The notes beneath the pieces were generated by a model. It searched no databases. It saw only the letters and a program-made list of their open reading frames with translations, and was not told the DNA's origin. A stretch of DNA of 64,000 nucleotides, from assembly GCA_019918135.1 (NCBI GenBank), contig WBZZ01005750.1, forward strand, positions 157,001-221,000, written 5' to 3'. The stretch comes from Paulinella micropora. Taxonomy: Eukaryota > Cercozoa > Imbricatea > Euglyphida > Paulinellidae. Below are positions 1 through 10,973 of the stretch, in pieces (within the stretch, counting starts at the first letter, position 1; each line of letters starts with the position of its first letter). Made by a program: the position numbers and the translations under genes.

Positions 1-18
1 GGATGGAATGGTTGTGGG

Positions 19-87
19 GCGGGTCGAGCTGGGGCGGGTTGAGCTGGCGGGTTGAGCTGGGGCGGGTTGAGCTGGGGCGGGTTGAGC
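19..87. repeat. G-rich minisatellite, about 15-bp unit
   Basis: About four to five near-identical copies of a unit reading roughly GGGCGGGTTGAGCTG run in tandem, with one shortened copy. The repeat may extend left of the window. No coding role is visible. Confidence 0.75.
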
Positions 88-432
88 TTCGGCTGGTTCG
101 CCAAACTTCACGCCTTCCAAGGCGGCTGATAAATCGTCCATCCCGCTTCTCAACTCTGGAGATTTTGAGGGAATGAGACCGACAAGCCCCCAGTTTTGGT
201 TTAGGTTGACGGTTTTTTTTAGCACTTTCCTTTTTTTTATTTAGGGAACATTCGGGCCGAAATGGTCATCGCAATAATTTTTATCGAAAATTGCGGGCAA
301 AATTGGCGTTTTTTTAATATATTTTTCCACAAACCCACGATTTTTGTGGGATTGAATTTTCTGTTTTTCCTCGTCTGCTCGTTTTTCGTGTTTTTGTGCG
401 GACCTCACTCGTGAGCAAAAAACCCTCGTATT
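88..432. other. Intergenic AT-rich stretch
   Basis: About 350 bases with T-rich runs and no supported ORF or RNA gene. It leads into the small ORF at 433. Confidence 0.5.
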
Positions 433-813
433 ATGTCAATTAACCTTATACCAGATTTCGTAAAGGGAAAAGATGATTGGATTGAACAATTTGAAGATGA
501 TAGATATACCGCGAAAAGACTGACTGAAATGAAAATAAAAGCGATGAAAGAGATTGAGAAGTATGAAAAGATTATTGAGGAGATGAAGAAGGAAATGGAG
601 AAGAAGAAAGAACGACTTGGAGCGATTGACGAAATTTTGCTTAAGAAGAAATCTGAGAAAGAAGAGATTGAAGAAGACTTGATGAAAGACCGAAGAAGAA
701 AGAAGAGATTGAGACAGATTGAAGACGAAAGAAGATTGATGAAACATTGGAAGAAACAGAATAGAGGAATGATTGAAACCGAAGAGATTGAAAAAATTGA
801 ATCACTCATTTGA
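433..813 (+). CDS. Small highly charged coiled-coil protein, hypothetical
   Basis: The ORF encodes 126 residues starting MSINLIPDF. From about residue 25 to the end it is almost entirely Lys, Glu, Arg and Asp with heptad-spaced Ile, Leu and Met (for example EKYEKIIEEMKKEMEKKKE), so a long amphipathic coiled coil is expected. There is no signal peptide or membrane span. I do not recognise a family. The antisense frames are also open only because the codons are purine-rich. It may be a small gene, an exon of a larger one or part of a decayed mobile element; no splice partners were found. Confidence 0.4.
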   Translation: MSINLIPDFVKGKDDWIEQFEDDRYTAKRLTEMKIKAMKEIEKYEKIIEEMKKEMEKKKERLGAIDEILLKKKSEKEEIEEDLMKDRRRKKRLRQIEDERRLMKHWKKQNRGMIETEEIEKIESLI

Positions 814-919
814 GAGTGGTACTTCCTTTACGAAAGCCTGTTTAATGATTAATGGATTAGATGAGGGTAGCACGAATATGAACAGGGCATTACGGTGAGG
901 TCAGTTAATTGATTTTTTT

Positions 920-974
920 ATGCCTCCTCGGAGTGAAAAGTTTAATATGCCTCCTCGTGAGTGAAAAGTTTAAT
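920..974. repeat. Tandem duplication, 27-bp unit, two copies
   Basis: ATGCCTCCTCG(T)GAGTGAAAAG-type units occur twice head-to-tail (920-946 and 947-974), differing by a one-base indel. Confidence 0.7.
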
Positions 975-1107
975 AGTTGAAAAAATATGACGTCGTGGGA
1001 GACTTAAAAAACCCTACCTCATACAGTATGTGTGATGGTAGGTTTGTTTTTCTTCGCATGGAGGTGGGTGATGGCTGCTACTACTAACAGGTAATTTTTC
1101 GCTTACT

Positions 1108-1178
1108 TTTCGATTTATCTCCTTCGTCGATATGTTTTCTCTTCGATTTATCTCTTTCGTCGATATGATTTCTCTTTG
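1108..1178. repeat. Tandem duplication, about 33-bp unit, two copies
   Basis: Two adjacent copies of a unit beginning TTCGATTTATCTC and ending TTTCTC differ at two or three bases. Confidence 0.65.
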
Positions 1179-1362
1179 ATTTCTCTTTGTTGTTGAATTT
1201 GATGATTTGGACTTAACGACACTTTTCATAGAGGCATTTTTCTTGAAAAATGACCCTATGAAAAGTGTAATTATCTTCTCCGGTAACACTATCGTGTGTG
1301 GAGCTACTACGATGGGAAGATGCTATCCACGGCGGACATGGTAGTAAGGGACCCGAAGGTGC

Positions 1363-3495
1363 ATGGGGCAAACACTCTACCCGAAAGGGAGGATGGCTGT
1401 TTCGCTTCAACACAGTTACCAGACTGCCAACTTGGTGCGAGAAATTAGCGACAAAAGTGGCGGGCAACCCGGTCAATTTTTTACTGACAGTGAGCAGAGG
1501 TTGCTGGAATCGTTGGAAGAGATTGCCACCCAGACTGGGGAAGAGAGCGGCGACGGGTTGGAAGTGAGCGACGTCACTACCCGGGCAACCGTTGGGGACG
1601 GGTGGACGACCCTGGGACAACGACCCGAGAACGAAGTGGGGGTGGTTGAGCTGTGGGTGGGGGAGTCAGAAGGGCTGCCTAAGCGAGGACGAGAAGTGGG
1701 AGGCAGGGCTAATGTGGTAAGACAGGCTCAGAGTGGGGTGGCTTCGCCTGAAGAGGTCCAGCGTTCCGGTCCAGAGAATGGGGGAGATGCGAGAGGTGTG
1801 CCGGTGGCTTGGACGGGGAATACCATCGACGTGTCGAACGTTGTAGAAGGCAAGAGAAGTAGAATGCCAACGAAGCCGTCCAACTTTCGGTCTGGGGCTT
1901 ATATGATCTCAGTTCCAGTTCCTTATCGCCAAGCTACGGCGTCAGGGCAGTTCAACGAGGCTAGATTTGCAGATATAGACAAGCACTTGAAGCTAGGAGC
2001 AATAGTGGAGAGGCATGTCTCTGATAAGTCCGGGGGAGCATCTGGTGCCTACGAGGTTTGTCGACTTCGAAAAGAGGGAGACGTTGGATGGACCGGTAGT
2101 GGATACGAAGTCTCGTATTGCTGGGTTGGGGTTTAGACAGCCGGCATGGCAGTACGACAAGGGTGGACCTGCCGACTTACAGGATGGAGGTCGTGTGGCT
2201 GACGTGTGCCCGCCGCTGTCGGTGCTACAGGTTCTGGAGCTGGAGGTGTATGGAATGGACGAGGAGAGTGCGTTTCCGCAAGTGAAGCTTCATGTCCCGG
2301 TATGGTTGAAGCCTCCGGAGGGTACACACCCCCAAACATAGTGTGGGAAGCGTGGGGGGAGTCAATGGTCTCAAGCCATCTGGGCATATTTACTGGAATG
2401 ACAGTGTCATGCCGGCTCAAAAGAAGATGGGGTTCCAGCAGAGCGTTGTTGATCCTATCTTCTTCGTTAGAATGGACGAGGAGACGGGGAAGACGGAGGT
2501 ACTTACATATCACGTAGATGACAACATGCATGCGGCAGCGTCAGAGAGCAGCCGACGGGAGTATGTGGGTAAGCTACAGCGAAAGTGGGGAAACATGAAG
2601 GACCTTGGGCCCATTAAGCAATTATTGTCATTGGAATTCGAGGTGACGAGGGAGGGGGGTGTGTATGCACTCACTCTGTACCAACGGGAATATATTGCAA
2701 CGTTGGCGACCAGGTTCAAGAGGAATGACGGGAGGCCATGGATACCAGCCAAGACGCCGTGGCTGCCGGTGGGGTCAAGGATGCAACCGGCCATGACGGA
2801 ATACTCCCCACAAGAGATACTAGTGGGGAGCTACATCTACTTGAAGGCGAGCGTGCCTGAGTCGGTCCTGCCGGTCAGTGTCATTGCGGAACACCAATCA
2901 AACAGGGAGAAGTTTGATTACTGCGGCTGAGCAACTGCTGCGATACTTCCTGCATGTAAAGAATCGCGGCGTGAGGTTTGCGGCGAATGGCAACAGAACC
3001 TTGGTGGCGGACTCCGACTCGTCACTTGGGAACGGAAGCCGGATGTACTCGCGGACGGGGGGAGTGGTGTTCTTGGCTGGTGGCCCGATCATGGTGCGGG
3101 CTTCAACCCAGCAGCATTTGGCAACTGGGACCCAGGAGAGCGAAACGTATGCAGCTTCGGAGGTCTTGCATGACATGGAAGCAATGCGCAATTTGATAAA
3201 ATCGCTGCCGTGGTCCGATGCCAACCCGCTGAAGAGGGAGCTGATGGCGAAGCCGAGGCTGAATGTGGACAACCAAGCCACGGTATGTTCAGCGCCGAAT
3301 TCGATCTTTGGAAAGCGAATGCGGCACATCGCACTGCGCCACTACCATGTAACTGAGGCGATAAGGAAGGGGGAGGTCAGTATGGAATGGGTACCGTCAG
3401 CGGAGAATCGAGCTGACATACTGTCCAAAGTCATTACCAGCCCATCGCTATTCAAGAAGGGAGCGGACAAGCTCTCTGGACATTTCTTGAAGTAG
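1363..3495 (+). pseudogene. Ty1/copia retrotransposon pol remnant (RT and RNase H)
   Basis: The remnant of a copia reverse transcriptase and RNase H is spread over several frames. The N-terminal RT region is at 1885-2010 (RFADIDKHLKLGAIVE). The block resembling 'wvdtek...arGf.Q' is at 2015-2140 in another frame, and the SAFPQ...VPVWLKPPEG block is at 2250-2325. The NGLKPSGHIYWND segment and the catalytic box (TYHVDDNMHA) are at 2345-2540. RNase H follows at 2935-3495: LLRYFLHVKNRGVRF, then ADSDSSLG, GTQESETYAA, DNQATV, ALRHYHVTEAI and ENRADILSK. At least three frameshifts separate these blocks, so no full polyprotein can be made. Gag and integrase were not found upstream; 1363-1880 is open but unassigned. 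Confidence 0.85.
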
Positions 3496-3936
3496 ATAGA
3501 GTTGACACTATGCAACTAAGTTACCTCAGTCAGTGCGTCAGTCAGGCTTAGGAAGGAAGTAACTAGGACAATTGCTTAGCATTTATTAACTACCTATGAA
3601 GTAAGGGGGAGCATTACAACAGAATTTAGCTGTTAGTAATTTCCGACGGCAGTTACCTTTTCATATTATATTATATATCGTTAGGACTGACCTCAATTGA
3701 TAACACTGACATTTTATGTTAGGGTGTAGCATGACAATTGCTTTAATCAGCAGGCCATGTGCCTCAGTTTACCACCCTTTCATTGGCGGCAATCTTTCTA
3801 CATCGATAAAATCTCACAATCTGTTCAACAGCGAACTACTGAAGTGTCCCGGATTCAACCCGGCCTCTGTCAACTTTAAGCTACCGCATTTATCATTACA
3901 TTATGTGAAAGTACCCCGAATGCTCCCACTAAGTCC
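3496..3936. other. Possible 3' UTR or LTR of the copia remnant, no gene
   Basis: There is no ORF with recognisable content. A matching LTR was not found elsewhere in the window, so the element boundary is undefined. Confidence 0.4.
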
Positions 3937-5316
3937 ATGACACATGTACAACCACCTGATCCTCACCTAAAAGGACCGAATAGTGACGATAGCTCAGATG
4001 ACGAAAATCACGATTTCAGTAACCTTCCCCAGCTTATTCCTCCTACTCCGTCATCCCGGAGCGTAGGTAGTATAGGCCAGGGGGAGAAGGATAAACCGGA
4101 AAGTGTCAAGGTAGTGGGAAAGAGGTGTCAAGGTAGTGGAAAAGAGGGGAGAAAATCCAAACTTACAGTTGTCTTATCTGGGAAGGTCATCCAGATCCCA
4201 GCACGGGCGTTCGGAGAAGAGTGAGCTAAGGCCACTTATGGGGACAAGTGGGACACTACCACGCGTAAGGGTGTTACTCTTGACCCGTCTGCCCCAGTAG
4301 TCAGAAAAGCGAAACAATGCCCTGCCCACAACATTAAGTTTGATGATGGTGTAATGGAGAAGATAATAGACTCTGAAATTTTGAAGTACGAGGTTCCAGT
4401 GGGAGTAGTGGTGCCCCCAGCCCATGTACTGGTTCCGCAGCAGGCTATTATCGAACCGGCACGCCCAGATCCCAATGTAACTAGTGAATTCGGTCATGCC
4501 AAAGGGGAGAGAGTTAGGATAGCCGCTGAAAAGGACAAGCACCCCCCGGGGTGGAGATCTCATGAACAGGGAAATATTTCTCAGGAGAACATAATCACCG
4601 GAAGAACCAGAAATAAACATGTCTCGGTCTGTGCGAAAGAAGAGAGAATAGATTATTGTCTGGTAGCTGAACAAGTCCCGGAGTTCCCCGTCGTGCAAAA
4701 ACCGAAGGATATGAGGCAAGCGCGAGAAACAGAAGTCAGACAGCAAGAAGCACTTGAAGCATTTGAATTGAGGAAAGAGAGTGAAGCGAAGAGATCGGGC
4801 ACACCTATCATCCCCCTGAAATGGATAGATACAGTCAAGCAGCAAGGTACAAGTGATGAGTATCATAAAGCTCGGATCACCCTGAGGGGAGATCTCCTGA
4901 AAGCAAGGCCCACTCCGGCCAGAATTAGTACAGTAATTACCAAGGGCGCCACCTCGACGACCTGCCCCTACGGCTGCAAGGTCACGGGGAGCATCAGCCA
5001 CTACATGCTTTCTAGGTCCTCCTTCCATTCAGAGGCCCTTAGAGCCCTGCTCGATCTGCGGCATTCCAAATGCAGACGTCGACAATGGATCCGACGATGC
5101 TTGGAACGCACAGACAACGAAAAAGGCATAGCGCCAGATCGCAAAGTTTTCATCATCGGCGAGGAGGGCGCTCTGCCCCGCCCGCTGCCAGACACGGACC
5201 CCTCTCTGGTTGAAGCAAGTGGTGCCCCCGTCCCGGAGGATGGTGCTCCTCCAGATCTGGACCCACCCCCCTGCCTTCACTCACCCCTGCCTTCACTCAC
5301 CCTGCCGCCCACGTGA
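3937..5316 (+). pseudogene. Second copia-like pol remnant with acidic upstream ORF
   Basis: Two ORFs in different frames (3937-4224, 95 aa; 4354-5316, 320 aa) are separated by stops. The first is acidic and serine-rich (DDSSDDENHD). In the second, residues about 145-180 contain TPIIPLKWIDTVKQQG followed by YHKARITLRGD. This matches the start of the copia RT domain ('iptkWvd...YkaRlvarG'), and the upstream residues are charged linker-like sequence. After about position 4910 the similarity stops and the rest, ending in a Pro-rich tail, is unassigned. It is a different family from the remnant at 1.4-3.5 kb. The assignment rests on one RT block only. Confidence 0.5.
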
Positions 5317-7039
5317 TGGACATGGCGGGACCAGGTTTCTCTCATAAGGTTGATCTACTGGTTACCGCCGCCCGCAGGTCAAATCATGTTACTCTGGTAG
5401 ACTACACCACCCGTGAAGATCAATGGCTGGTTCGCGAGGACGAGTCATATCTCACCTCGGTGCAGACTCGGGACGAACGACAAGAGACCTGGAACCGTGA
5501 TGGACACCGGATAGACCCTCCTTTCCGCCGGGGGGACCCCATGGCGTTCCGCAGGGAGGACCCGCCTGCCACCTGGCCTGCTATTTCCCTGGAAGTCCCG
5601 GAAAGCGTGGGGCTATAACCCGAGGGCGATATACGATCATCGATACCTCCCATTGGAAGAATCGATCCAAAGTCAGACCATCGGCAGTCGCCCAATAACC
5701 ACTAATCTTATTGTCATTGCAATGGCGGTACAGATTTACCAGGGCCTCACTAGGATCTGCCACGAACATATAATCCAGACATGGAATCTCCTTCACCACT
5801 TTCCCGCAGGACCGCCCCCGGACCCCCCCTTCCGTCTCCAACAACAGGCCTGATTGCTCTGTAGACGTGCCGTGTCCCATCGAAGCTCAGATCCAGAGGG
5901 GGGGAGAAGACCAACGCACCGATCCCAAAGACGTGCGATGAGTGGGTCTCCTGTGGCGCGCATGGCCCACCAGCAAGTCTGACGACCCACTGGCACACCA
6001 GCCTGCCTCTGGAGTCTCCAGTCCTCGCACCCTGTCCACCTATCGAAGCACACCAATCCTCGGGGCCACGGTACCAAAGGGGCCTAGCTCTGCCTCTAGA
6101 TTTGAATTTTGCTACCAAGCCCCTATCCAGGCTTCTGCTTCTATCTTTCTCCCGACCTCGCCACCGCCCGCACAGAGTCACTAGGGGGATTCACCGCCCT
6201 ATTTATGTCTCTCGCTATTTGGGAACTGCATGGTCATGGGGATGGAGGGCACGAAGAGCCCTCCGACTGGCTCATCATCTTCATAGTCTGCTCTCTCGAT
6301 AGTAATTTTTTTTCAACCTTTTTCAAACTTTTCTTCCCAGAGGTTTTTCTGGCCCGTGGTGGGATTTGGCTTCAAGGTGGGACGGACGGACCAGGTGGAT
6401 TCTCCTTTTTTTCAGCCTCGGACCACGTTCCCCTACCGGCTCCCCTTTCTTTCTCGGGAGTGTCCCTTCCCCCGTTATCGGAGATCCCCAGCAGTGCAGC
6501 AGGTGTCTCGTCGGCGAGTTCGTGTTGTGGGTATAGTCTGCATTATGGAGTCCGCGGTTCGGCGGCACTGGAGGGTTTTCCGCTTCGACTTGGACAAGGG
6601 AGGCAGCAGTTCCTGTTTGCAACGGATCAGCAGTTCCGCAGTAGACGCTCCCCGGCTATAATTGGCCTATGCCAGCCGGTTACTAGGTTTGGTTCCTTCT
6701 TTTTAGTTCCCGGTAGTATAGCTTTTCCTTTTTCCTTCTTTCTTTCCGGAAGTTCTTTCATATACGTTTTCTCTACGACGTGCATTTGTGTCTTTCGACC
6801 GTTTGCGCACAGATCCTAGCGGGCTGCCACGCTCAATGCCAAATCCTCCCCCAGCCAACAAACCCGTCAAGTTCCGTCGGTGTCCCTGTTGCTGGTGGTT
6901 GTAGTGACGGTACCCTGCAACCGCTACGGGTTTGGGTGGGAATACTATCTTTCTCATTGTACAATCATTTTAGCAAAATTTAAAAAATATATATATTAAT
7001 CATAGTAGTCTAACACGAATTGGTTGTATAAAGGGATAG
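5317..7039. other. Unassigned sequence between copia remnants and gypsy-1
   Basis: Several short ORFs exist on both strands (for example 5313-5618 plus, 5581-5880 minus, 6109-6819 plus), but none shows a recognisable motif or a plausible splice model. Probably decayed repeat sequence. Confidence 0.4.
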
Positions 7040-7345
7040 TGTAGGCGCGGATAGAAAAATATGTGCTACTTTATTAATACCCCGTGTCGGTCCAGACACA
7101 ATAAGAGATTGTTCCTATTAACAACACTCTTAACCGGATAATGATAATATTACCAAAAAGGTTTGTTACCCTTTTTAGGTCAGAATATATTATCGTTAGA
7201 CCAGACAACGGGAACTGGCTGGTGTTTGCCTTGGTTTTTTTGGGCTTCGCTAGTCTCCCACATTTTCCGACCATCTTTGATCTTTATCTATACAAGTGAA
7301 GAAGATTGGGTTACTGGCGAAGTTGTTGAATTTGGTTGAGTAAAA
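7040..7345 (+). repeat. 5' LTR of gypsy-1 (matched part)
   Basis: It begins TGTAGGCGC. Its reverse complement is found at 27,953-28,260 with roughly 14 mismatches and small indels in about 307 bases (hand count, about 5%). It probably continues to about 7390, because a primer-binding-like TGGAGTCCC starts at 7393; the last 45 bases have no match in the 3' copy. No polypurine tract precedes it, consistent with a 5' LTR. Confidence 0.88.
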
Positions 7346-7392
7346 GGATAGGCATCAATAAATATATTCTTTTGACAACGAACCGGCAAAAG

Positions 7393-7406
7393 TGGAGTCC
7401 CATACC
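7393..7406 (+). promoter_or_regulatory. Putative primer-binding site of gypsy-1
   Basis: TGGAGTCCCATACC begins with the TGG expected to pair with a tRNA CCA end. Gypsy-2 has TGGAGTCCAC two bases after its 5' LTR, so both elements may use the same primer tRNA. The tRNA is not identified. Confidence 0.5.
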
Positions 7407-9059
7407 TGTTTTTCTTTTACGCCAAGTTTGACACTTCGCTATCCCTATTCTTTGCAACGTATAAATAAGGAGAAAGGATCCATTGCAGAAGATAGAGGAA
7501 TACGGGGAGGAGAGGACGTGTGTGTTCTGTTCCTATTTGCTCATTTTCTGCCTATTTTAAAGGGAGGAACGTGTGGCAAACAGACACGTACGACTCAATC
7601 TCTGTTGACACCTATACACACCCTCCCACTAGCTCCTCCTCCCGCACAATACAACCAATCGTATACATAGTGCGAGGACATAACAGAGAGATAGGAGAGA
7701 AGGGTAGAGTGTAGGTGGTTGGGTGGCAAGGGGAGCAAACGTATAACGACAGTAACGAACTCCCACACACACATCTACAAACCACGTCATATCCTCTATC
7801 CATAATCCAAAACAGACTGCACAGACAAACCAATTTGTCTTCAAACAACAACACTCACTTGTTCTGTCATTTCGTGCCCACTCCCAAGCATCCAAAGTGC
7901 ACAAGGAAGTAGAGAGCAGACATAGACAGACAGAAAACAGAAAACGAGTGCTGTGCACCAAAGTCTGATTGTGCAAACTAGCTCATACTCAGCCCCTCCA
8001 TTGCAGCCAATTTGCAGGGGGTAGGAGGGCTAGTTAGTGGGAATATAGGCCACGACAAAAGGAGATAGAGTGACGTCAACCAGACGTTTCATTTGTTCAT
8101 TTTTGGCGATTCCAATTTCGTCGAAAATTTCAAGCAACAAATCACTCTCCTACCTCCACACTCCACTTCCTCCTCACCCACCTATATCCAACAGGTCACC
8201 TAGGGTCAGGGAAAGGATTTCACAGCAGTGCTTCTATTGTGGCTCACCAAGGAGTCCTTACCTACTTCGCACTCGGTAGGTTCGTTCTACCACACCCAAA
8301 CACAGAACTTCCTAAGCTAAAAAGGGAAACTAAGGAGTCCCAACCAGGGATTGGACACCCTACCGAGGGTTCCAAACGATACAAAAGGCTTGAGCAACCA
8401 GCTCCCTAATCCTTTTCACCTTCCTATTGGGAAAAGGGGCCATCACTTCTGACTATTTCAGAAGTATCGTTTCCTCCCTACCTATCAGTTACGGAGTCGT
8501 GCTTGTAGTTGTAGGGTGCCCCAGTTCTAATACAACTGGCAAGTGTTTCGCAAGGCGTGAGGTTCCCCTACCAAAGGGGGGTGAGTAATCTCAAACCTAT
8601 CTACACGCATCCTATCACTTGCTTACACATGCACGCCGGAAAAAAAATAATAATATATATATATTGATCTGTCATGGCTGAGCCCGAGGGCCATGCGCCT
8701 CCATCCCTCGACCCAACAGGGACTACAGTGAGTATGGTGGGGAGGGAAGAGCGACTCTAACCATCCTGCATAGAAGGCCCCAAAAGTCCCTACTACCCGC
8801 ACAGTGTCGGGTACCTTGCAGGAAATCAACTACAAATGATTGATCTTCCCCGCGTGAGAGCTCCACGAGACTGGGTAGGTCCCGCATGGAGGTACTCACA
8901 GGGGTAGCAGACATCTCATGCGGTCTGCCAGCGCATGAGGACGTTTTGTGGTAAGTATCTGGGACGCCTCGAAACACGTCACCACCCCTAGATCGCGGAA
9001 TGTAAATACCCCTTTGATCCCACGTGGTTTATGTCTTATAAAAAACAACACAACGACAT
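7407..9059. other. Gypsy-1 leader, upstream part, no gene
   Basis: No ORF here has recognisable content. At 8637-8720 a TAATAATATATA tract is followed by ATCTGTCATGGCTGAGCC...GCGCCTCCATC, which resembles the 3' part of the SINE at 9.5-10.7 kb and is probably a diverged SINE tail. Confidence 0.4.
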
Positions 9060-9222
9060 GGCCTCGGAACCAACACAACAACATAGCCTCGGAACCCACA
9101 TCGACATAGCCTCGGAACCCACACAACAACAGAGCCTCGGAACCAACACAACTACATAGCCTCGGAACCAACACAACAACATAGCCTCGGAGCCAACACA
9201 ACGACATAGCCTCGAAACCAGT
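9060..9222. repeat. Minisatellite, about 26-30-bp unit, six to seven copies
   Basis: Copies of CCTCGGAACCAACACAACAA with CATAG linkers run head-to-tail. Units vary by a few bases and in length. Confidence 0.8.
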
Positions 9223-9278
9223 GGGAAGAGGCCCAACCACCTCCTCTTCCCGTGGGGTGCCATACTGTGCACCCCTCC

Positions 9279-9279
<1 letters not shown>

Positions 9280-9338
<59 letters not shown>

Positions 9339-9512
9339 GTGTATCTCCTGCCAATTGCTGAGCCAAAAGGCCATGTGCATCCAGTCCTCCATTCCATAAG
9401 GAAAGTCTCCACACCAATCGGTGGAATAAAGGAAGTGACGGCATAGAACATTACTCTAGGAGCTTTATACCAATCAGCCCATGGAAAGGACCGATGGCCT
9501 ATGTACTCCCTA
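9280..9512 (-). mobile_element. Diverged SINE-like relic with (TAA)n tail
   Basis: A TAA array of about 58 bases (9280-9338) is followed by GTGTATCTCCTGCCAATTGC...CCATGTGCATCCAGTCC. This is a diverged version of the 3' body of the neighbouring SINEs, in the same minus-strand orientation. No clear tRNA-like head is visible; the minus strand of 9450-9475 has only a weak box A resemblance. Confidence 0.5.
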
Positions 9513-9549
<37 letters not shown>

Positions 9550-9745
9550 GTGCTTCTCTGTCAATGGCTGATGCATTTCTGCACATGCGCCTCCATCGTC
9601 TCACCCGTGAGGGGAGTACGAAGAATTGACGATAGGCTGTAATGACACCCCCGCAAGGGCAGTTCCAACACTTCCAGACGGACCGGTATGTTCAATGAAA
9701 ATACTGGTCCAGAAATAGACCGGTATGTTCAATGAAAATACTGGT

Positions 9746-9817
9746 GGCACCGACGGGAATCGAACTGGCGACAGGGCCCAGATGGTAGAACTTGACCACT
9801 GGGCTATCACGGTGTCC
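9746..9817 (-). promoter_or_regulatory. tRNA-like SINE head with Pol III boxes A and B (unit 1)
   Basis: The minus strand holds TAGCCCAGTGG (box A consensus TRGYNNARNNG) and AGTTCGATTCC (box B consensus GWTCRANNC-like), 29 bases apart. The acceptor stem pairs only imperfectly, so this is a tRNA-derived promoter rather than a tRNA gene. Confidence 0.8.
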
Positions 9818-9851
<34 letters not shown>

Positions 9852-10047
9852 GTGCTTCTCTGTCAATGGCTGATGCATTTCTGCACATGCGCCTCCATCG
9901 TCTCACCCGTGAGGGGAGTACGAAGAATTGACGATAAGCTCTAATGACACCCCCGCAAGGGCAGTTCCAACACTTCCAGACGGGCCGGTATGTTCAATGA
10001 AAATACTGGTCCAGAAATAGACCGGTATGTTCAATGAACATACTGGT

Positions 10048-10119
10048 GGCACCGACGGGAATCGAACTGGCGACAGGGCCCAGATGGTAGAACTTGACCA
10101 CTGGGCTATCACGGTGTCC
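10048..10119 (-). promoter_or_regulatory. tRNA-like SINE head (unit 2)
   Basis: Same boxes and spacing as unit 1, identical over the 72 bases as far as I can compare. Confidence 0.8.
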
Positions 10120-10153
<34 letters not shown>

Positions 10154-10349
10154 GTGCTTCTCTGTCAATGGCTGATGCATTTCTGCACATGCGCCTCCAT
10201 CGTCTCACCCGTGAGGGGAGTACGAAGAATTGACGATAAGCTCTAATGACACCCCCGCAAGGGCAGTTCCAACACTTCCAGACGGGCCGGTATGTTCAAT
10301 GAAAATACTGGTCCAGAAATAGACCGGTATGTTCAATGAAAATACTGGT

Positions 10350-10421
10350 GGCACCGACGGGAATCGAACTGGCGACAGGGCCCAGATGGTAGAACTTGAC
10401 CACTGGGCTATCACGGTGTCC
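10350..10421 (-). promoter_or_regulatory. tRNA-like SINE head (unit 3)
   Basis: Same boxes and spacing as unit 1. It is the last head in the array; unit 4 stops exactly where its head would begin. Confidence 0.8.
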
Positions 10422-10460
<39 letters not shown>

Positions 10461-10662
10461 GTGCTTCTCTGTCAATGGCTGATGCATTTCTGCACATGCG
10501 CCTCCATCGTCTCACCCGTGAGGGGAGTACGAAGAATTGACGATAAGCTCTAATGACACCCCCGCAAGGGCAGTTCCAACACTTCCAGACGGGCCGGTAT
10601 GTTCAATGAAAATACTGGTCCAGTAATAGACCGGTATGTTCAATGAAAATACTGGTGGCACC

Positions 10663-10704
<42 letters not shown>

Positions 10705-10973
10705 TGTCTCCATACAGACAACGAACGAACCAACACCTACCGACCAAGCCACGCTGCTTACAAATCAAGACGGCCAACAGCTGACGTCTTGCCCAAAAAT
10801 AAGCTGCTGACACTCCAAACAAGACGTCTGCCAGAAGACGCCTTGTCCCCCACACTGACACTTCGCCACCAATTCGTGCACGGCGTATCCCCAAAAGGAA
10901 ACGATCCCAAGTGAACGAACCAATAATGGCTGGTATGTGGGACTCGCCCACATAAGAGGCTGATCGATCAGCT

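Larger units (their letters stand above)
9514..10703 (-). mobile_element. Head-to-tail array of tRNA-derived SINEs
   Basis: Four units lie in tandem (9514-9817, 9818-10119, 10120-10421, 10422-10662), followed by a bare (TAA)n at 10663-10703. Read on the minus strand, each full unit of about 302 bases has three parts. First is a 72-base tRNA-like head with box A (TAGCCCAGTGG) and box B (AGTTCGATTCC). Next is a body of about 195 bases containing a duplicated segment with TTCATTGAACATACCGG. Last is a (TTA)n tail that directly abuts the next head. Units differ at only a few bases. The fourth unit ends at the head boundary, so its promoter head is missing. The array sits in the gypsy-1 leader. SINEs copied as tail-linked tandems are unusual. 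Confidence 0.85.

Noticed and set aside
6109-6819. Plus-strand 236-residue ORF, Phe/Ser-rich
   Set aside because: No motif and no context; the composition reflects T-rich sequence. Left as unassigned.
7612-7976. Minus-strand Cys-rich ORFs in the gypsy-1 leader
   Set aside because: Low-complexity composition, no partner exons, inside the element leader.
9036-9604. Long minus-strand ORFs with poly-Leu, poly-Tyr or poly-Ile
   Set aside because: They are translations of the TAA array and neighbouring minisatellite.
9746-9817. A functional tRNA gene
   Set aside because: The acceptor stem does not pair cleanly and the sequence is part of a repeated longer unit, so it is a SINE head.
9514-10662. 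CRISPR-like array of repeats and spacers
   Set aside because: The unit is 302 bases, nearly all of it repeated, with a tRNA-like head and TAA tail in a eukaryotic context; no spacers.
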